Origin: Hyphomicrobium sp.
Lineage (GTDB): Bacteria; Pseudomonadota; Alphaproteobacteria; Rhizobiales; Hyphomicrobiaceae
NCBI GenBank assembly: GCA_025927515.1
Contig: JAICLG010000071.1
Location: forward strand, 1 to 12,372
Direction of reading: 5' to 3'
Length of the DNA stretch: 12,372 nt
Position numbers and translations under genes: made by a program. The notes below the pieces were generated by a model that ran no database searches, was not told the DNA's origin, and saw only the letters and a program-made list of their open reading frames with translations. Within the stretch, counting starts at the first letter, position 1. Each line of letters starts with the position of its first letter. Positions 1-6,055 of the stretch are shown one piece after another.

Positions 1-668
1 CCGGCGCGCTGGTCGGCTCATCCGGCGCGATCCTCTCCTACATCATGTGCAAGGGGATGAACCGCAACTTCTTCTCGGTGATCCTCGGCGGCTTCGGCGG
101 CGAGACGGCAGCGGCAGCGGCGGGCGGCGGCGAGCAAAAGCCCGTCAAGCTCGGATCGGCGGAGGACGCGGCTTACGTCTTGAAGAACGCCTCCAAGGTC
201 ATCATCGTGCCGGGCTATGGCATGGCCGTCGCGCAGGCTCAGCATGCGCTTCGCGAAATGGCGGACGCCCTGAAGAAGGAGGGCGTCGAGGTGAAGTACG
301 CCATCCATCCGGTGGCTGGTCGCATGCCGGGCCACATGAACGTGCTTCTCGCGGAAGCGAACGTTCCCTACGACGAGGTCTTCGAACTCGAGGACATCAA
401 CAGCGAATTCTCCCAGGCGGATGCCGTCTACGTCATCGGCGCCAATGACGTCGTCAATCCGGCCGCCGAGGAAGACAAGAATTCCCCGATTTACGGCATG
501 CCGGTCCTCCAGGTCTGGAAAGCCGGAACGGTCTTTTTCAATAAGCGCTCGCTGGCCTCGGGCTATGCCGGCATCGATAACCCGGTATTCTATCGCGATA
601 ACACCGTCATGGTGCTCGGCGACGCCAAGAAAATGACGGAAGAGATCGTTAAGGCGCTGGCACACTAG
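1..668 (+). CDS. pntB: NAD(P) transhydrogenase subunit beta, C-terminal part
   Basis: This is the 3' part of pntB; the reading frame is already open at base 3, so the gene is cut by the window edge and not broken. The membrane enzyme couples proton flow across the inner membrane to hydride transfer from NADH to NADP+. The visible portion begins in the last membrane helix region (GALVGSSGAILSYIMCKGMN) and continues through a short alanine/glycine-rich linker into domain III, the NADP(H)-binding domain. Domain III shows the fingerprint VPGYGMAVAQAQ, then HPVAGRMPGHMNVLLAEA, GANDVVNPAA, NSPIYGMP and SGYAGIDNPVFY, all characteristic of PntB. The stop is TAG at 666-668. The upstream pntA genes would lie outside the window. 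The family assignment is very secure. Confidence 0.97.
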   Translation, partial: GALVGSSGAILSYIMCKGMNRNFFSVILGGFGGETAAAAAGGGEQKPVKLGSAEDAAYVLKNASKVIIVPGYGMAVAQAQHALREMADALKKEGVEVKYAIHPVAGRMPGHMNVLLAEANVPYDEVFELEDINSEFSQADAVYVIGANDVVNPAAEEDKNSPIYGMPVLQVWKAGTVFFNKRSLASGYAGIDNPVFYRDNTVMVLGDAKKMTEEIVKALAH

Positions 669-747
669 TTCGCTGGCGCCCTCCAGGGCTCATCGGCAAC
701 AGTTGCGCCGTCATCGCCGCGCCGTGGGCGCGACAGCGAGGCTGGTC

Positions 748-756
748 TGATATAAG
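748..756 (+). promoter_or_regulatory. Candidate extended -10 promoter for the NlpC/P60-like gene
   Basis: TGATATAAG at 748-756 reads as an extended -10 element (TGn followed by TATAAG), 27 bases before the GTG start at 784. No good -35 hexamer is seen 16-18 bases upstream, which is usual for extended -10 promoters. A GC-only inverted repeat (CGCGCC, GTG, GGCGCG at 718-732) sits between this element and the pntB stop. It lacks a T-run and is not called as a terminator. The promoter call is inference from sequence only. Confidence 0.42.
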
Positions 757-773
757 CGCACAAAACTGTGGTT

Positions 774-777
774 GAGG
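774..777 (+). promoter_or_regulatory. Shine-Dalgarno GAGG deciding the GTG start at 784
   Basis: GAGG lies 6 bases before GTG 784. The in-frame TTG at 772 is upstream of it and has no ribosome site of its own, so 784 is preferred. A TTG at 787 is a weaker alternative. Confidence 0.5.
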
Positions 778-783
778 TTCTGC

Positions 784-2175
784 GTGTTGGCCCCCGTCGC
801 GTCGTCGTCTTTCGAAAACGATCTCGAGCGCATTGAGATTCTCGCCGCTACGCCGGTCACCAGCGCCGCGCTCCTCGAACGGAACCTCAACTACATCTAC
901 GAGCACGCGGCGGACGCACGGCTTCCCGACCACGACGTTCTAAGCCTTGCGAGAGCCGCGCCGGGGCTCATGTATCGCCTCTTCGATTTGCGCATGGGCC
1001 TGCGCGAAAAGCTCTCGCATTACGAGATGCTAGGCCTCATGACGCCAACCGTGGTGCAAGACTTCCGCAACGTTTTCGGGATGCTGCGCTACGTTTCCGA
1101 TATGCTCGGAGAAATCGCGAGCGGTCATCCCCAGCCCGGAGACGGCGGGCCCGCGTTGCGCGGATTTACCGGCAACGGTCCTAACACGCTGATCAACTAC
1201 GCGTTCCATCGCAACGGCGCGCCCTTGGCGTTCCAATCGGGCGATGTCGTTCTCATGCGCGGAGGGGCCCATAACAACGCCGCGATCGCTCGCCTCGGCG
1301 ACGTGGACAGCCAGTTCGGCCATATCGGCATCGTCCATATCGATGAGGCAGGCGATCATTGGATGGTCGAGAGCCTGATCGACGATGGCGCGATCATCAA
1401 TCCGCTGGCCAAGGCACTCGATCGTGACATCGTCCGCGCCGTACTTTATCGCCATCGCGACGCCGACCTTGCGGCGCGCGCCGCCAAAAGCATCCACGAT
1501 CACGTCGCCGCATCGCGGATGAGAGGCGGCAAGCGCATCCCTTACGATTTCTCGATGCGCGCATCGGAGACTGGCAGCCTCTCTTGTTCGAGCCTCGTCC
1601 GGCTTGCATTCGAGCAGGCAAGTGGCGGCGCCTTCATCCTTCCGACGTACCCGACGCGCATCGCAAAAAAGAATCGCGACTTCCTGGATCGCGTCGGTAT
1701 CGCGACTGAGACGACATTCGCACCGGCCGACATCGATATCGAATCAAGTTTCGATCTCGTCGCCGAGTGGCAGGACTATCGTGAGACGGCGAACATTCGC
1801 CTCCAGGACTTCACCGTGGACAAGCTGTTCGAGTGGATGGATCGCTACAATTACCGCTTCGAAGAAACGTCCGCGATCAAGCTTGTATCGGCGCTCGGCC
1901 GCTTCTCGTCGCATTTCTCCGAGAATGCGAAGCACGTGCTTTCATCTGCGTTCCCGCGCGTTCCGCCTAATATGCCGAGGAAAACCGTGGCAGCCATCGC
2001 CATGCTGCACAAGACGGCCGAGCCGATCTATCACGAGTTGCAGCACCTCAATCAGCAGGTCGTCATAGAAACGGGCGTGCCGATGCATGGCGTCGACATT
2101 CTCGACGCGCTCGACGCAATTCGCGCGCGACACGGAAACCGTATCGGATACTTGGTGCGCCGCGGGTTCCATTAG
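784..2175 (+). CDS. YiiX-like permuted NlpC/P60 (papain-fold) protein
   Basis: The product is 463 residues from GTG 784. The middle of the protein (about residues 150-290) has the order His, Glu, Cys expected of the circularly permuted NlpC/P60 superfamily (YaeF/YiiX type). It shows a FQSGDVVLMRGG segment, then FGHIGIV (His180), WMVESLIDDGA (Glu196), and YDFSMRASE followed by SLSCSSLVRLAF (Cys268 as nucleophile). Known members are thiol hydrolases or acyltransferases acting on peptide, amide or lipid substrates; the substrate here cannot be read from sequence. The roughly 140 residues before this domain and about 170 after it (rich in charged residues, with FTVDKLFEWMDRYNYRF) match nothing I recognise. 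I see no signal peptide or membrane segment, so a cytoplasmic location is inferred. The alpha/beta hydrolase follows 49 bases later on the same strand, so the two are probably co-transcribed. Confidence 0.75.
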   Translation: MLAPVASSSFENDLERIEILAATPVTSAALLERNLNYIYEHAADARLPDHDVLSLARAAPGLMYRLFDLRMGLREKLSHYEMLGLMTPTVVQDFRNVFGMLRYVSDMLGEIASGHPQPGDGGPALRGFTGNGPNTLINYAFHRNGAPLAFQSGDVVLMRGGAHNNAAIARLGDVDSQFGHIGIVHIDEAGDHWMVESLIDDGAIINPLAKALDRDIVRAVLYRHRDADLAARAAKSIHDHVAASRMRGGKRIPYDFSMRASETGSLSCSSLVRLAFEQASGGAFILPTYPTRIAKKNRDFLDRVGIATETTFAPADIDIESSFDLVAEWQDYRETANIRLQDFTVDKLFEWMDRYNYRFEETSAIKLVSALGRFSSHFSENAKHVLSSAFPRVPPNMPRKTVAAIAMLHKTAEPIYHELQHLNQQVVIETGVPMHGVDILDALDAIRARHGNRIGYLVRRGFH

Positions 2176-2213
2176 ATACTCAGCCGCCGGCATATCGCGT
2201 TACGTTACGGCCC

Positions 2214-2217
2214 GAGG
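2214..2217 (+). promoter_or_regulatory. Shine-Dalgarno GAGG deciding the TTG start at 2225
   Basis: GAGG stands 7 bases before TTG 2225. Starting here gives a protein that begins directly with a hydrophobic anchor, as family members do. The same frame is open further upstream, but only inside the preceding gene. Confidence 0.55.
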
Positions 2218-2224
2218 CCCTCGC

Positions 2225-3043
2225 TTGCTCAAACTCCTCGCCATCACCGCCCTCGCGCTCTACCTCGCCGTGGCTGTCTACATGTACGTCGCACAGCGGC
2301 GTTTCATCTATTTTCCGGAAGCGGCACGGACCTCTCCGGCAGCCGCCGGTCTTCCCGATGTTCGCGAACGCGTTCTCTCGACGCCTGACGGCGAGAAGAT
2401 CGTCGCGTGGTACGGCAAGGCAAAACCGGGTGAGCCGACGCTGCTCTATTTCCACGGCAACGGGGGCGCGCTCGAATTCAGAAGCGCAAGCATCCGCCGT
2501 TATCTCGACCGCGGCCGCGGCATGTTCATGATGTCGTATCGCGGCTATAGCGGCTCCACGGGCTCGCCGTCGGAAGCGGCCAACGTCGCGGATGCCAAGC
2601 TCGCCTACGATCAGCTGATCGAGGATGGCGTTCGGCCCGAGGACATTATTCTCTACGGGGAGTCGCTCGGAACGGGCGTTGCGATCGAGGTCGCTGCCCA
2701 GAAGAAAGTGGCGGGTGTCATTTTGGACAGTCCGTACACGTCGATCGCCGAGCTTGCCTCAGCACTCTATCCGTGGCTGCCGGTCAACCTGCTGATCGAA
2801 GATCGCTACGATTCGATCCTCCATATTCGCGACGTGCGCGTGCCGATTTTCATCGTGCATGGTGAGGCCGACGACGTGATCCCCGTCGAGATGGCCAGGC
2901 GTCTCTTTGCTGCCGCCAACGAGCCGAAAGAGATCGTGACCATCCCCGGTGCCGGGCACGCGATTCATGATGAGGTCACGTTCGAGATCATCAACCGCTG
3001 GATAGACAAGCAACGCGCCATGAAGGCGAACGCGGCTAGGTAA
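2225..3043 (+). CDS. Membrane-anchored alpha/beta hydrolase
   Basis: The product is 272 residues from TTG 2225. It starts with one membrane segment (LKLLAITALALYLAVAVYMY, about residues 2-21) followed by QRRFIYFPE, the usual opening of the single-pass alpha/beta hydrolases related to the BEM46/YfhR group. The catalytic triad is visible: Ser147 in GESLGTG, Asp216 in HGEADDVIP and His245 in GAGHAIHD. The oxyanion region is LLYFHGNGGALEF, followed by MMSYRGYSGSTGSPSE. The soluble domain probably faces the periplasm or cytoplasm next to the inner membrane; orientation cannot be decided here. The substrate is unknown; esterase or thioesterase activity is the usual guess for this group. It lies 49 bases after the NlpC/P60-like gene and ends at a bidirectional terminator. 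Confidence 0.86.
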   Translation: MLKLLAITALALYLAVAVYMYVAQRRFIYFPEAARTSPAAAGLPDVRERVLSTPDGEKIVAWYGKAKPGEPTLLYFHGNGGALEFRSASIRRYLDRGRGMFMMSYRGYSGSTGSPSEAANVADAKLAYDQLIEDGVRPEDIILYGESLGTGVAIEVAAQKKVAGVILDSPYTSIAELASALYPWLPVNLLIEDRYDSILHIRDVRVPIFIVHGEADDVIPVEMARRLFAAANEPKEIVTIPGAGHAIHDEVTFEIINRWIDKQRAMKANAAR

Positions 3044-3062
3044 ACGCGCCGCCGCCCAGCAA

Positions 3063-3090
3063 AAAAGGCCCGCGAAAACGCGAGCCTTTT
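3063..3090. terminator. Bidirectional intrinsic terminator between the hydrolase gene and rpsU
   Basis: AAAAGGC (3063-3069) pairs with GCCTTTT (3084-3090), and CGCG (3071-3074) pairs with CGCG (3079-3082), with one C-A mismatch and an AAAA loop. On the minus strand the hairpin is followed by TTTTTT, giving a strong terminator for rpsU. On the plus strand it ends in TTTT, serving the hydrolase unit. It sits exactly between two convergent genes. Confidence 0.85.
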
Positions 3091-3110
3091 GCAAAAATTC
3101 AATCCGAAGC

Positions 3111-3461
3111 TCAGGTCGAGCTGCCGCCGCCCGTCTGGCCACCGCGGAAGCCACCGCCGAAACCGCCGCCGGTGCCGCCCGAGCTTGGACCGCCACGACC
3201 GGCACCCGGACCACCTCTGCCGCCCGGTCCGCCACGTGCAGCCGCCGGCTTGCTCGGCAACAGACCTTCGCGCTGCAATTTCTTACGAGCCAGCTTGCGG
3301 GCGCGGCGCACGGCTTCAGCCTTCTCGCGCGCTCTTTTCTCGGATGGTTTCTCGAAGTGGCCGCGAAGCTTCATCTCGCGGAAGACGCCCTCGCGCTGTA
3401 GCTTTTTCTTGAGCGCCTTGAGAGCCTGATCGACGTTGTTGTCTCGAACGAGAACCTGCAA
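3111..3461 (-). CDS. rpsU: 30S ribosomal protein bS21 with Gly/Arg-rich C-terminal tail
   Basis: The product is 116 residues from a TTG codon (3461-3459). The N-terminal 70 residues are a standard S21: MQVLVRDNNVDQAL, a basic stretch of the form REGVFREMKLRGHFEKPSEK, then REKAEAVRRARKLARKKLQR. S21 sits on the 30S platform next to the anti-Shine-Dalgarno region of 16S rRNA and supports initiation. The start is set by the family start (M-QVLVRDN) and by AGAGGA 9 bases upstream. E. coli S21 has 71 residues. Here a tail of about 46 residues follows, with 23 glycines in residues 76-116, four RGG triplets (76-78, 82-84, 89-91, 106-108) and an FGGGFRGG segment, resembling RGG-box RNA-binding tails. 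The frame is intact to TGA, so the tail is genuine coding sequence. Transcription ends at the hairpin at 3063-3090. Confidence 0.95.
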   Translation of the reverse strand: MQVLVRDNNVDQALKALKKKLQREGVFREMKLRGHFEKPSEKRAREKAEAVRRARKLARKKLQREGLLPSKPAAARGGPGGRGGPGAGRGGPSSGGTGGGFGGGFRGGQTGGGSST

Positions 3462-3470
3462 GCGGTTGTA

Positions 3471-3476
3471 TCCTCT
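3471..3476 (-). promoter_or_regulatory. Shine-Dalgarno AGAGGA of rpsU
   Basis: Read on the minus strand, AGAGGA lies 9 bases before the TTG start of rpsU. It supports the TTG start over in-frame extensions further upstream. Confidence 0.55.
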
Positions 3477-3501
3477 ATAGAATTCTGCTGTTTGAATGCA
3501 C

Positions 3502-3537
3502 AAAAACACCGGCTCCGGAGACACTGCTGCCGGAGCC
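3502..3537 (-). terminator. Terminator-like hairpin in the rpsU leader
   Basis: A perfect 8-base inverted repeat, GGCTCCGG (3511-3518) and CCGGAGCC (3530-3537), has an 11-base loop. On the minus strand it is followed by GGTG and then TTTTT (3506-3502). It lies 41-76 bases before the rpsU start codon, on the rpsU strand. It may be an attenuator in the rpsU leader, or it may end transcription coming from the DUF1244 gene. The 4-base gap between stem and T-run makes it weaker than a textbook terminator. Confidence 0.55.
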
Positions 3538-3556
3538 CGCGCTGATTTCGTGCACC

Positions 3557-3585
3557 TTTCTATCAAACACGATGAAGATTGGCAA
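3557..3585 (-). promoter_or_regulatory. Candidate rpsU promoter
   Basis: On the minus strand, TTGCCA (3585-3580) and TAGAAA (3562-3557) are separated by 17 bases. The -35 is good and the -10 is poor. If it is real, the transcript starts near 3550 and includes the hairpin at 3511-3537 in a leader of about 90 bases. Inference only. Confidence 0.3.
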
Positions 3586-3641
3586 TCGGGGGGTAGCTGC
3601 ACTTCTGCGGCGAAACCGGTGGCTTTTCGCGCCTTGTCCCC

Positions 3642-3750
3642 TCTCCCCATTGCTTCAATGGGAGACGGTGGGGGCGCGGCGTGCACCGTCCGGAGGCCGC
3701 CCCTCACCCCAACCCTTTCCCCCGCAGGCGGTGTAAGGGAGCGAGAACGG
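3642..3750. repeat. REP-like palindromic intergenic repeat (two adjacent elements)
   Basis: The first element is a hairpin: TCTCCCCATTG (3642-3652), CTT, CAATGGGAGA (3656-3665), with one extra C. The second starts CCCCTCACCCCAACCC and folds through CCCTT (3713-3717) with AAGGG (3735-3739) and CCGC (3722-3725) with GCGG (3728-3731). The CCCCTCACCC(C/T)AACCCTCTCCCC type of opening is typical of short palindromic repeats scattered between genes in Rhizobiales and other proteobacteria. The rest of 3462-3761 holds only the rpsU leader and promoter; no gene is seen. Confidence 0.6.
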
Positions 3751-3761
3751 TTTTCTTTGAA

Positions 3762-4070
3762 CTAGTGCTCGTGCGGGCGGGATTTCTCGAAGGCTGCCTG
3801 CTGCTCGGCGCTCGCCTCCTTCTGGTATTTGGCCTGCCACTCGCGGTACGGCATGCCGTAGATGATCTCGCGCGCCTCATCCTTCGAAAGTGCCAGGCCC
3901 TTCCCGGCCGCCGCTTCGGCCATCCAATTCGAAAGGCAATTGCGGCAGAACCCGGCGAGATTCATCAAATCGATGTTCTGCACGTCGGTCCGGGCGCGCA
4001 GATGGTCGACCAGTCGCCGGAACGCCGCAGCCTCGAGTTCGAGCGTCGTCTGGGTATCGAAGGTCTTCAT
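3762..4070 (-). CDS. DUF1244 family protein
   Basis: The product is 102 residues from ATG 4070-4068, with AGGAG six bases upstream, which sets the start even though the frame is open further upstream. The sequence follows the DUF1244 pattern closely: LEAAAFRRLVDHLRARTDVQ, NIDLMNLAGFCRNCLSNWM, then KDEAREIIYGMPYREWQAKY. The paired cysteines in FCRNCLSNW are the family hallmark and could bind a metal or form a redox pair, but no function is established. It is a small, soluble, mainly helical protein without a signal peptide. It is divergent from gckA (178 bases apart) and lies upstream of rpsU on the same strand. Family assignment is firm; the role is unknown. Confidence 0.9.
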   Translation of the reverse strand: MKTFDTQTTLELEAAAFRRLVDHLRARTDVQNIDLMNLAGFCRNCLSNWMAEAAAGKGLALSKDEAREIIYGMPYREWQAKYQKEASAEQQAAFEKSRPHEH

Positions 4071-4151
4071 TGCCGTCTCCTCTCGCGCTTCAACTCTATC
4101 GATCGAGCGCCATTCCCCAAGATAGGCGTGGATGGCGCGGCTCGCCAGATT

Positions 4152-4210
4152 GGCGATTGCGCGCAACCTGCGGCCTTCGATGCCTTGACGCCGGTAAGGC
4201 GATTGCGCAA
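4152..4210. promoter_or_regulatory. Paired TTGCGC-type repeats in the DUF1244/gckA divergent region
   Basis: An 11-base direct repeat, GGCGATTGCGC, occurs at 4152-4162 and 4198-4208. In each copy the end forms a small palindrome: TTGCGCGCAA at 4157-4166 and TTGCGCAA at 4203-4210. A TTGACG hexamer (4185-4190) is a possible -35 for gckA, but no convincing -10 lies 16-18 bases after it. The repeats could be operator half-sites for a regulator of gckA; this is inference. Confidence 0.3.
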
Positions 4211-4248
4211 ATCAGACCCTCAATAACAAGACCGGCCGGGGAAGCGAT

Positions 4249-5544
4249 ATGGCAGACGGTACGAACGGCAGCGTTCGTCGGACTTTGAGCGCGCTGTTTG
4301 AGGCCGCCTACACGACCGCCCACCCCTCGACATGCCTGCCGCCGCACCTGCCGCGCGTGCCTGATGGCGGCCGGATTATCATCATCGGCGCTGGCAAAGG
4401 CTCGGCGGCAATGGCCGTTGCGGCCGAGGACCATTACGTTACGTCCGGCCAAGCCGCAAAAATTTCCGGCATGATTTCGACCCGCCACGGGTTCGGGCTG
4501 CCGACGAAGATCATCGAGATTTTGGAAGCCGGACATCCGGTGCCAGACGCGAACTCGGTCACAAGCGCCCAGCGCGCCATCGCGCTCGCCAAGAGTGCAG
4601 GACCGAACGATCTCGTGCTTTGCCTGCTGTCCGGCGGGGCATCGGCGATATGGGCGGCTCCAGTTGACGGTGTCAGCTTCGAAGCCAAGCAGGCGCTGAC
4701 GAAGCAACTCCTCAAGTCCGGCGCGCCGATCTCGGAAATGAATTGCGTGCGCAAACACATCTCACAGATCAAGGGCGGCAAGCTCGCCGCTGCCGTCTAT
4801 CCGGCACGACTGCTGACGCTCGCGATTTCCGACGTGCCGGGCGACAATCCGGACGAAATCGGATCGGGACCGACGGTCGCCGATCGTTCGACGCTTGCCG
4901 ATGCGCGCGCCGTTCTCGCCAAATGGAAGATCACTCCCGCGCCCGAGATTGCGAAGGCGCTTTCCGACCCGCAGAACGAAACGCTCAAGGCCGGCGATCC
5001 GAAACTCGCAAATTCGAGCTATGAGATCGTCGCGGCGCCGAGGGCTTCGATCGAGGCCGCCGGCCGCATTGCGAGCGATCTCGGCTACCGCGTCGTGTTT
5101 CTCGGAGATGACCTTGAGGGCGAAGCTCGTGAGGTCGCACGCAAGCATGCTGAAATGGCGCTCGACGCAAAACGAAAGGGCGAAAAAGTCGCGATCATGT
5201 CCGGCGGGGAACTGACCGTGACAGTCCGCGGAAACGGTTCCGGCGGTCCCAATCAGGAGTACGCTCTCGGGCTTGCGCTCGCGCTCGACGGAACGCCGGG
5301 AATTGCCGGTCTTGCCGGGGATACCGATGGCATCGACGGCGGCGGCGGAAACGCCGGTGACCCGGCAGGCGCGATGGTTTTCAGCGACACATTGCAACGT
5401 GCCGCCGCTGCCAACCTCAATGCTGCCAGGATGCTGGAGAACAACGACTCTACGGGCTTCTTCCGCCCCATCGACGACCTCATCCTGTGCGGTCCCACGC
5501 AGACCAACGTCAACGATTTCCGGGTCATTCTCGTCGATCCGTAG
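4249..5544 (+). CDS. gckA: Glycerate 2-kinase (MOFRL family)
   Basis: The product is 431 residues, typical for class II glycerate kinases (GckA/TtuD), which phosphorylate D-glycerate to 2-phosphoglycerate with ATP in the cytoplasm. The N-terminal DUF4147 domain shows IIIIGAGKGSAAMAVAAE (about residues 44-60), LCLLSGGASAIWAAP and LAISDVPGDNPDEIGSGPT. The C-terminal MOFRL domain shows SGGELTVTV, GNGSGGPNQEYALGLALALD (about 329-348), AGDTDGIDGGG and a conserved end, DLILCGPTQTNVNDFRVILV. The start ATG 4249 has GGGGA six bases upstream. The gene heads a run with the DUF1036 gene and pyruvate kinase. In serine-cycle methylotrophs this enzyme feeds 2-phosphoglycerate towards PEP; elsewhere it serves glyoxylate, glycerate or tartrate use. 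Which applies here cannot be decided from this window. One small variation is GGPNQE where many members have GGRNQE. Confidence 0.93.
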   Translation: MADGTNGSVRRTLSALFEAAYTTAHPSTCLPPHLPRVPDGGRIIIIGAGKGSAAMAVAAEDHYVTSGQAAKISGMISTRHGFGLPTKIIEILEAGHPVPDANSVTSAQRAIALAKSAGPNDLVLCLLSGGASAIWAAPVDGVSFEAKQALTKQLLKSGAPISEMNCVRKHISQIKGGKLAAAVYPARLLTLAISDVPGDNPDEIGSGPTVADRSTLADARAVLAKWKITPAPEIAKALSDPQNETLKAGDPKLANSSYEIVAAPRASIEAAGRIASDLGYRVVFLGDDLEGEAREVARKHAEMALDAKRKGEKVAIMSGGELTVTVRGNGSGGPNQEYALGLALALDGTPGIAGLAGDTDGIDGGGGNAGDPAGAMVFSDTLQRAAAANLNAARMLENNDSTGFFRPIDDLILCGPTQTNVNDFRVILVDP

Positions 5545-5597
5545 CCGGGGTGGTATCGCTCGCCGTGCGCGTTGCCTGGGAGATGCCACATGCAGAC

Positions 5598-5603
5598 GGA
5601 GGG
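5598..5603 (+). promoter_or_regulatory. Shine-Dalgarno GGAGGG deciding the TTG start at 5609
   Basis: GGAGG at 5598-5602 is 6 bases before TTG 5609. No ATG in this frame fits, and starting here gives a clean signal peptide, so the TTG start is well supported. Confidence 0.7.
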
Positions 5604-5608
5604 CAACC

Positions 5609-6055
5609 TTGCCGCCACATTTCGCCTTGCGCGCCGTTGCGCATCCATTCGTGTTGTCTTTGGCGTTCATTCTCTCGGCAGGCGTCGCGCACGCCGATCT
5701 CAAACTGTGCAATGCGACTTCGAGCCGGGTTGGCGTTGCAATCGGCTATCAGGATAAATCAGGCTGGGCGACGGAAGGCTGGTGGAACATCGCATCGCAG
5801 ACGTGCGAAACTCTCCTCAAAGGTCCGCTGCCTAGCCGCTTCGTCTACGTCCACGCCATCGATTATGACCGTGGCGGCGAATGGGGCGGCAAGAGCAACA
5901 TGTGCACCAACGACAAGTCGTTTGCGATCCGGGGGGTTCAGGATTGCGAGAAACGCGGATATAAGCGCACGGGTTTTTTTGAGGTAGATACCGGCGAGGC
6001 GAAGGAATGGACCATCCGCCTTACTGATCCGGCGCAAGGAAAAGCGGAAAAATGA
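5609..6055 (+). CDS. DUF1036 family secreted protein
   Basis: The product is 148 residues from TTG 5609. A Sec signal peptide is visible: hydrophobic core FVLSLAFILSAGV and cleavage after AHA (residue 29). The mature part (LKLCNATSSRVGVAIGYQDK, then GWATEGWWNI, CETLLKGPLPSRFVYVHAIDYD, CTNDKSFAI, GFFEVDTGEAKEWTIRL) matches the DUF1036 family. It has four cysteines (in KLCNA, QTCETL, NMCTN and QDCEK), so disulfides in the periplasm are likely. The biochemical function of DUF1036 is unknown. The gene lies 64 bases after gckA, and its TGA overlaps the pyk ATG as ATGA, so translation of the two is probably coupled. An envelope protein between two central-carbon enzymes is notable. Confidence 0.88.
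   Translation: MPPHFALRAVAHPFVLSLAFILSAGVAHADLKLCNATSSRVGVAIGYQDKSGWATEGWWNIASQTCETLLKGPLPSRFVYVHAIDYDRGGEWGGKSNMCTNDKSFAIRGVQDCEKRGYKRTGFFEVDTGEAKEWTIRLTDPAQGKAEK

Noticed and set aside
718..732. CGCGCC-GTG-GGCGCG hairpin as a pntB terminator
   Set aside because: Short, without a T-run, in very GC-rich sequence; it cannot be told from chance.
2087..2224. Upstream extension of the alpha/beta hydrolase frame
   Set aside because: It overlaps the end of the previous gene in another frame, encodes no family sequence, and the membrane anchor begins exactly at TTG 2225 with a good ribosome site.
3462..3707. Upstream extension of the rpsU frame
   Set aside because: S21 proteins start at M-QVLVRDN; the extra residues are unlike any S21 and would run through the leader hairpin and the repeat.
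4762..5712. Long open frame (316 codons) on the minus strand opposite gckA
   Set aside because: It is a by-product of high GC at third codon positions of gckA: no ribosome site, no recognisable domain, and gckA on the other strand has clear motifs along its whole length. The same holds for frames opposite pntB (18-665), pyk (6628-7089) and the amidohydrolase gene (10535-11188).
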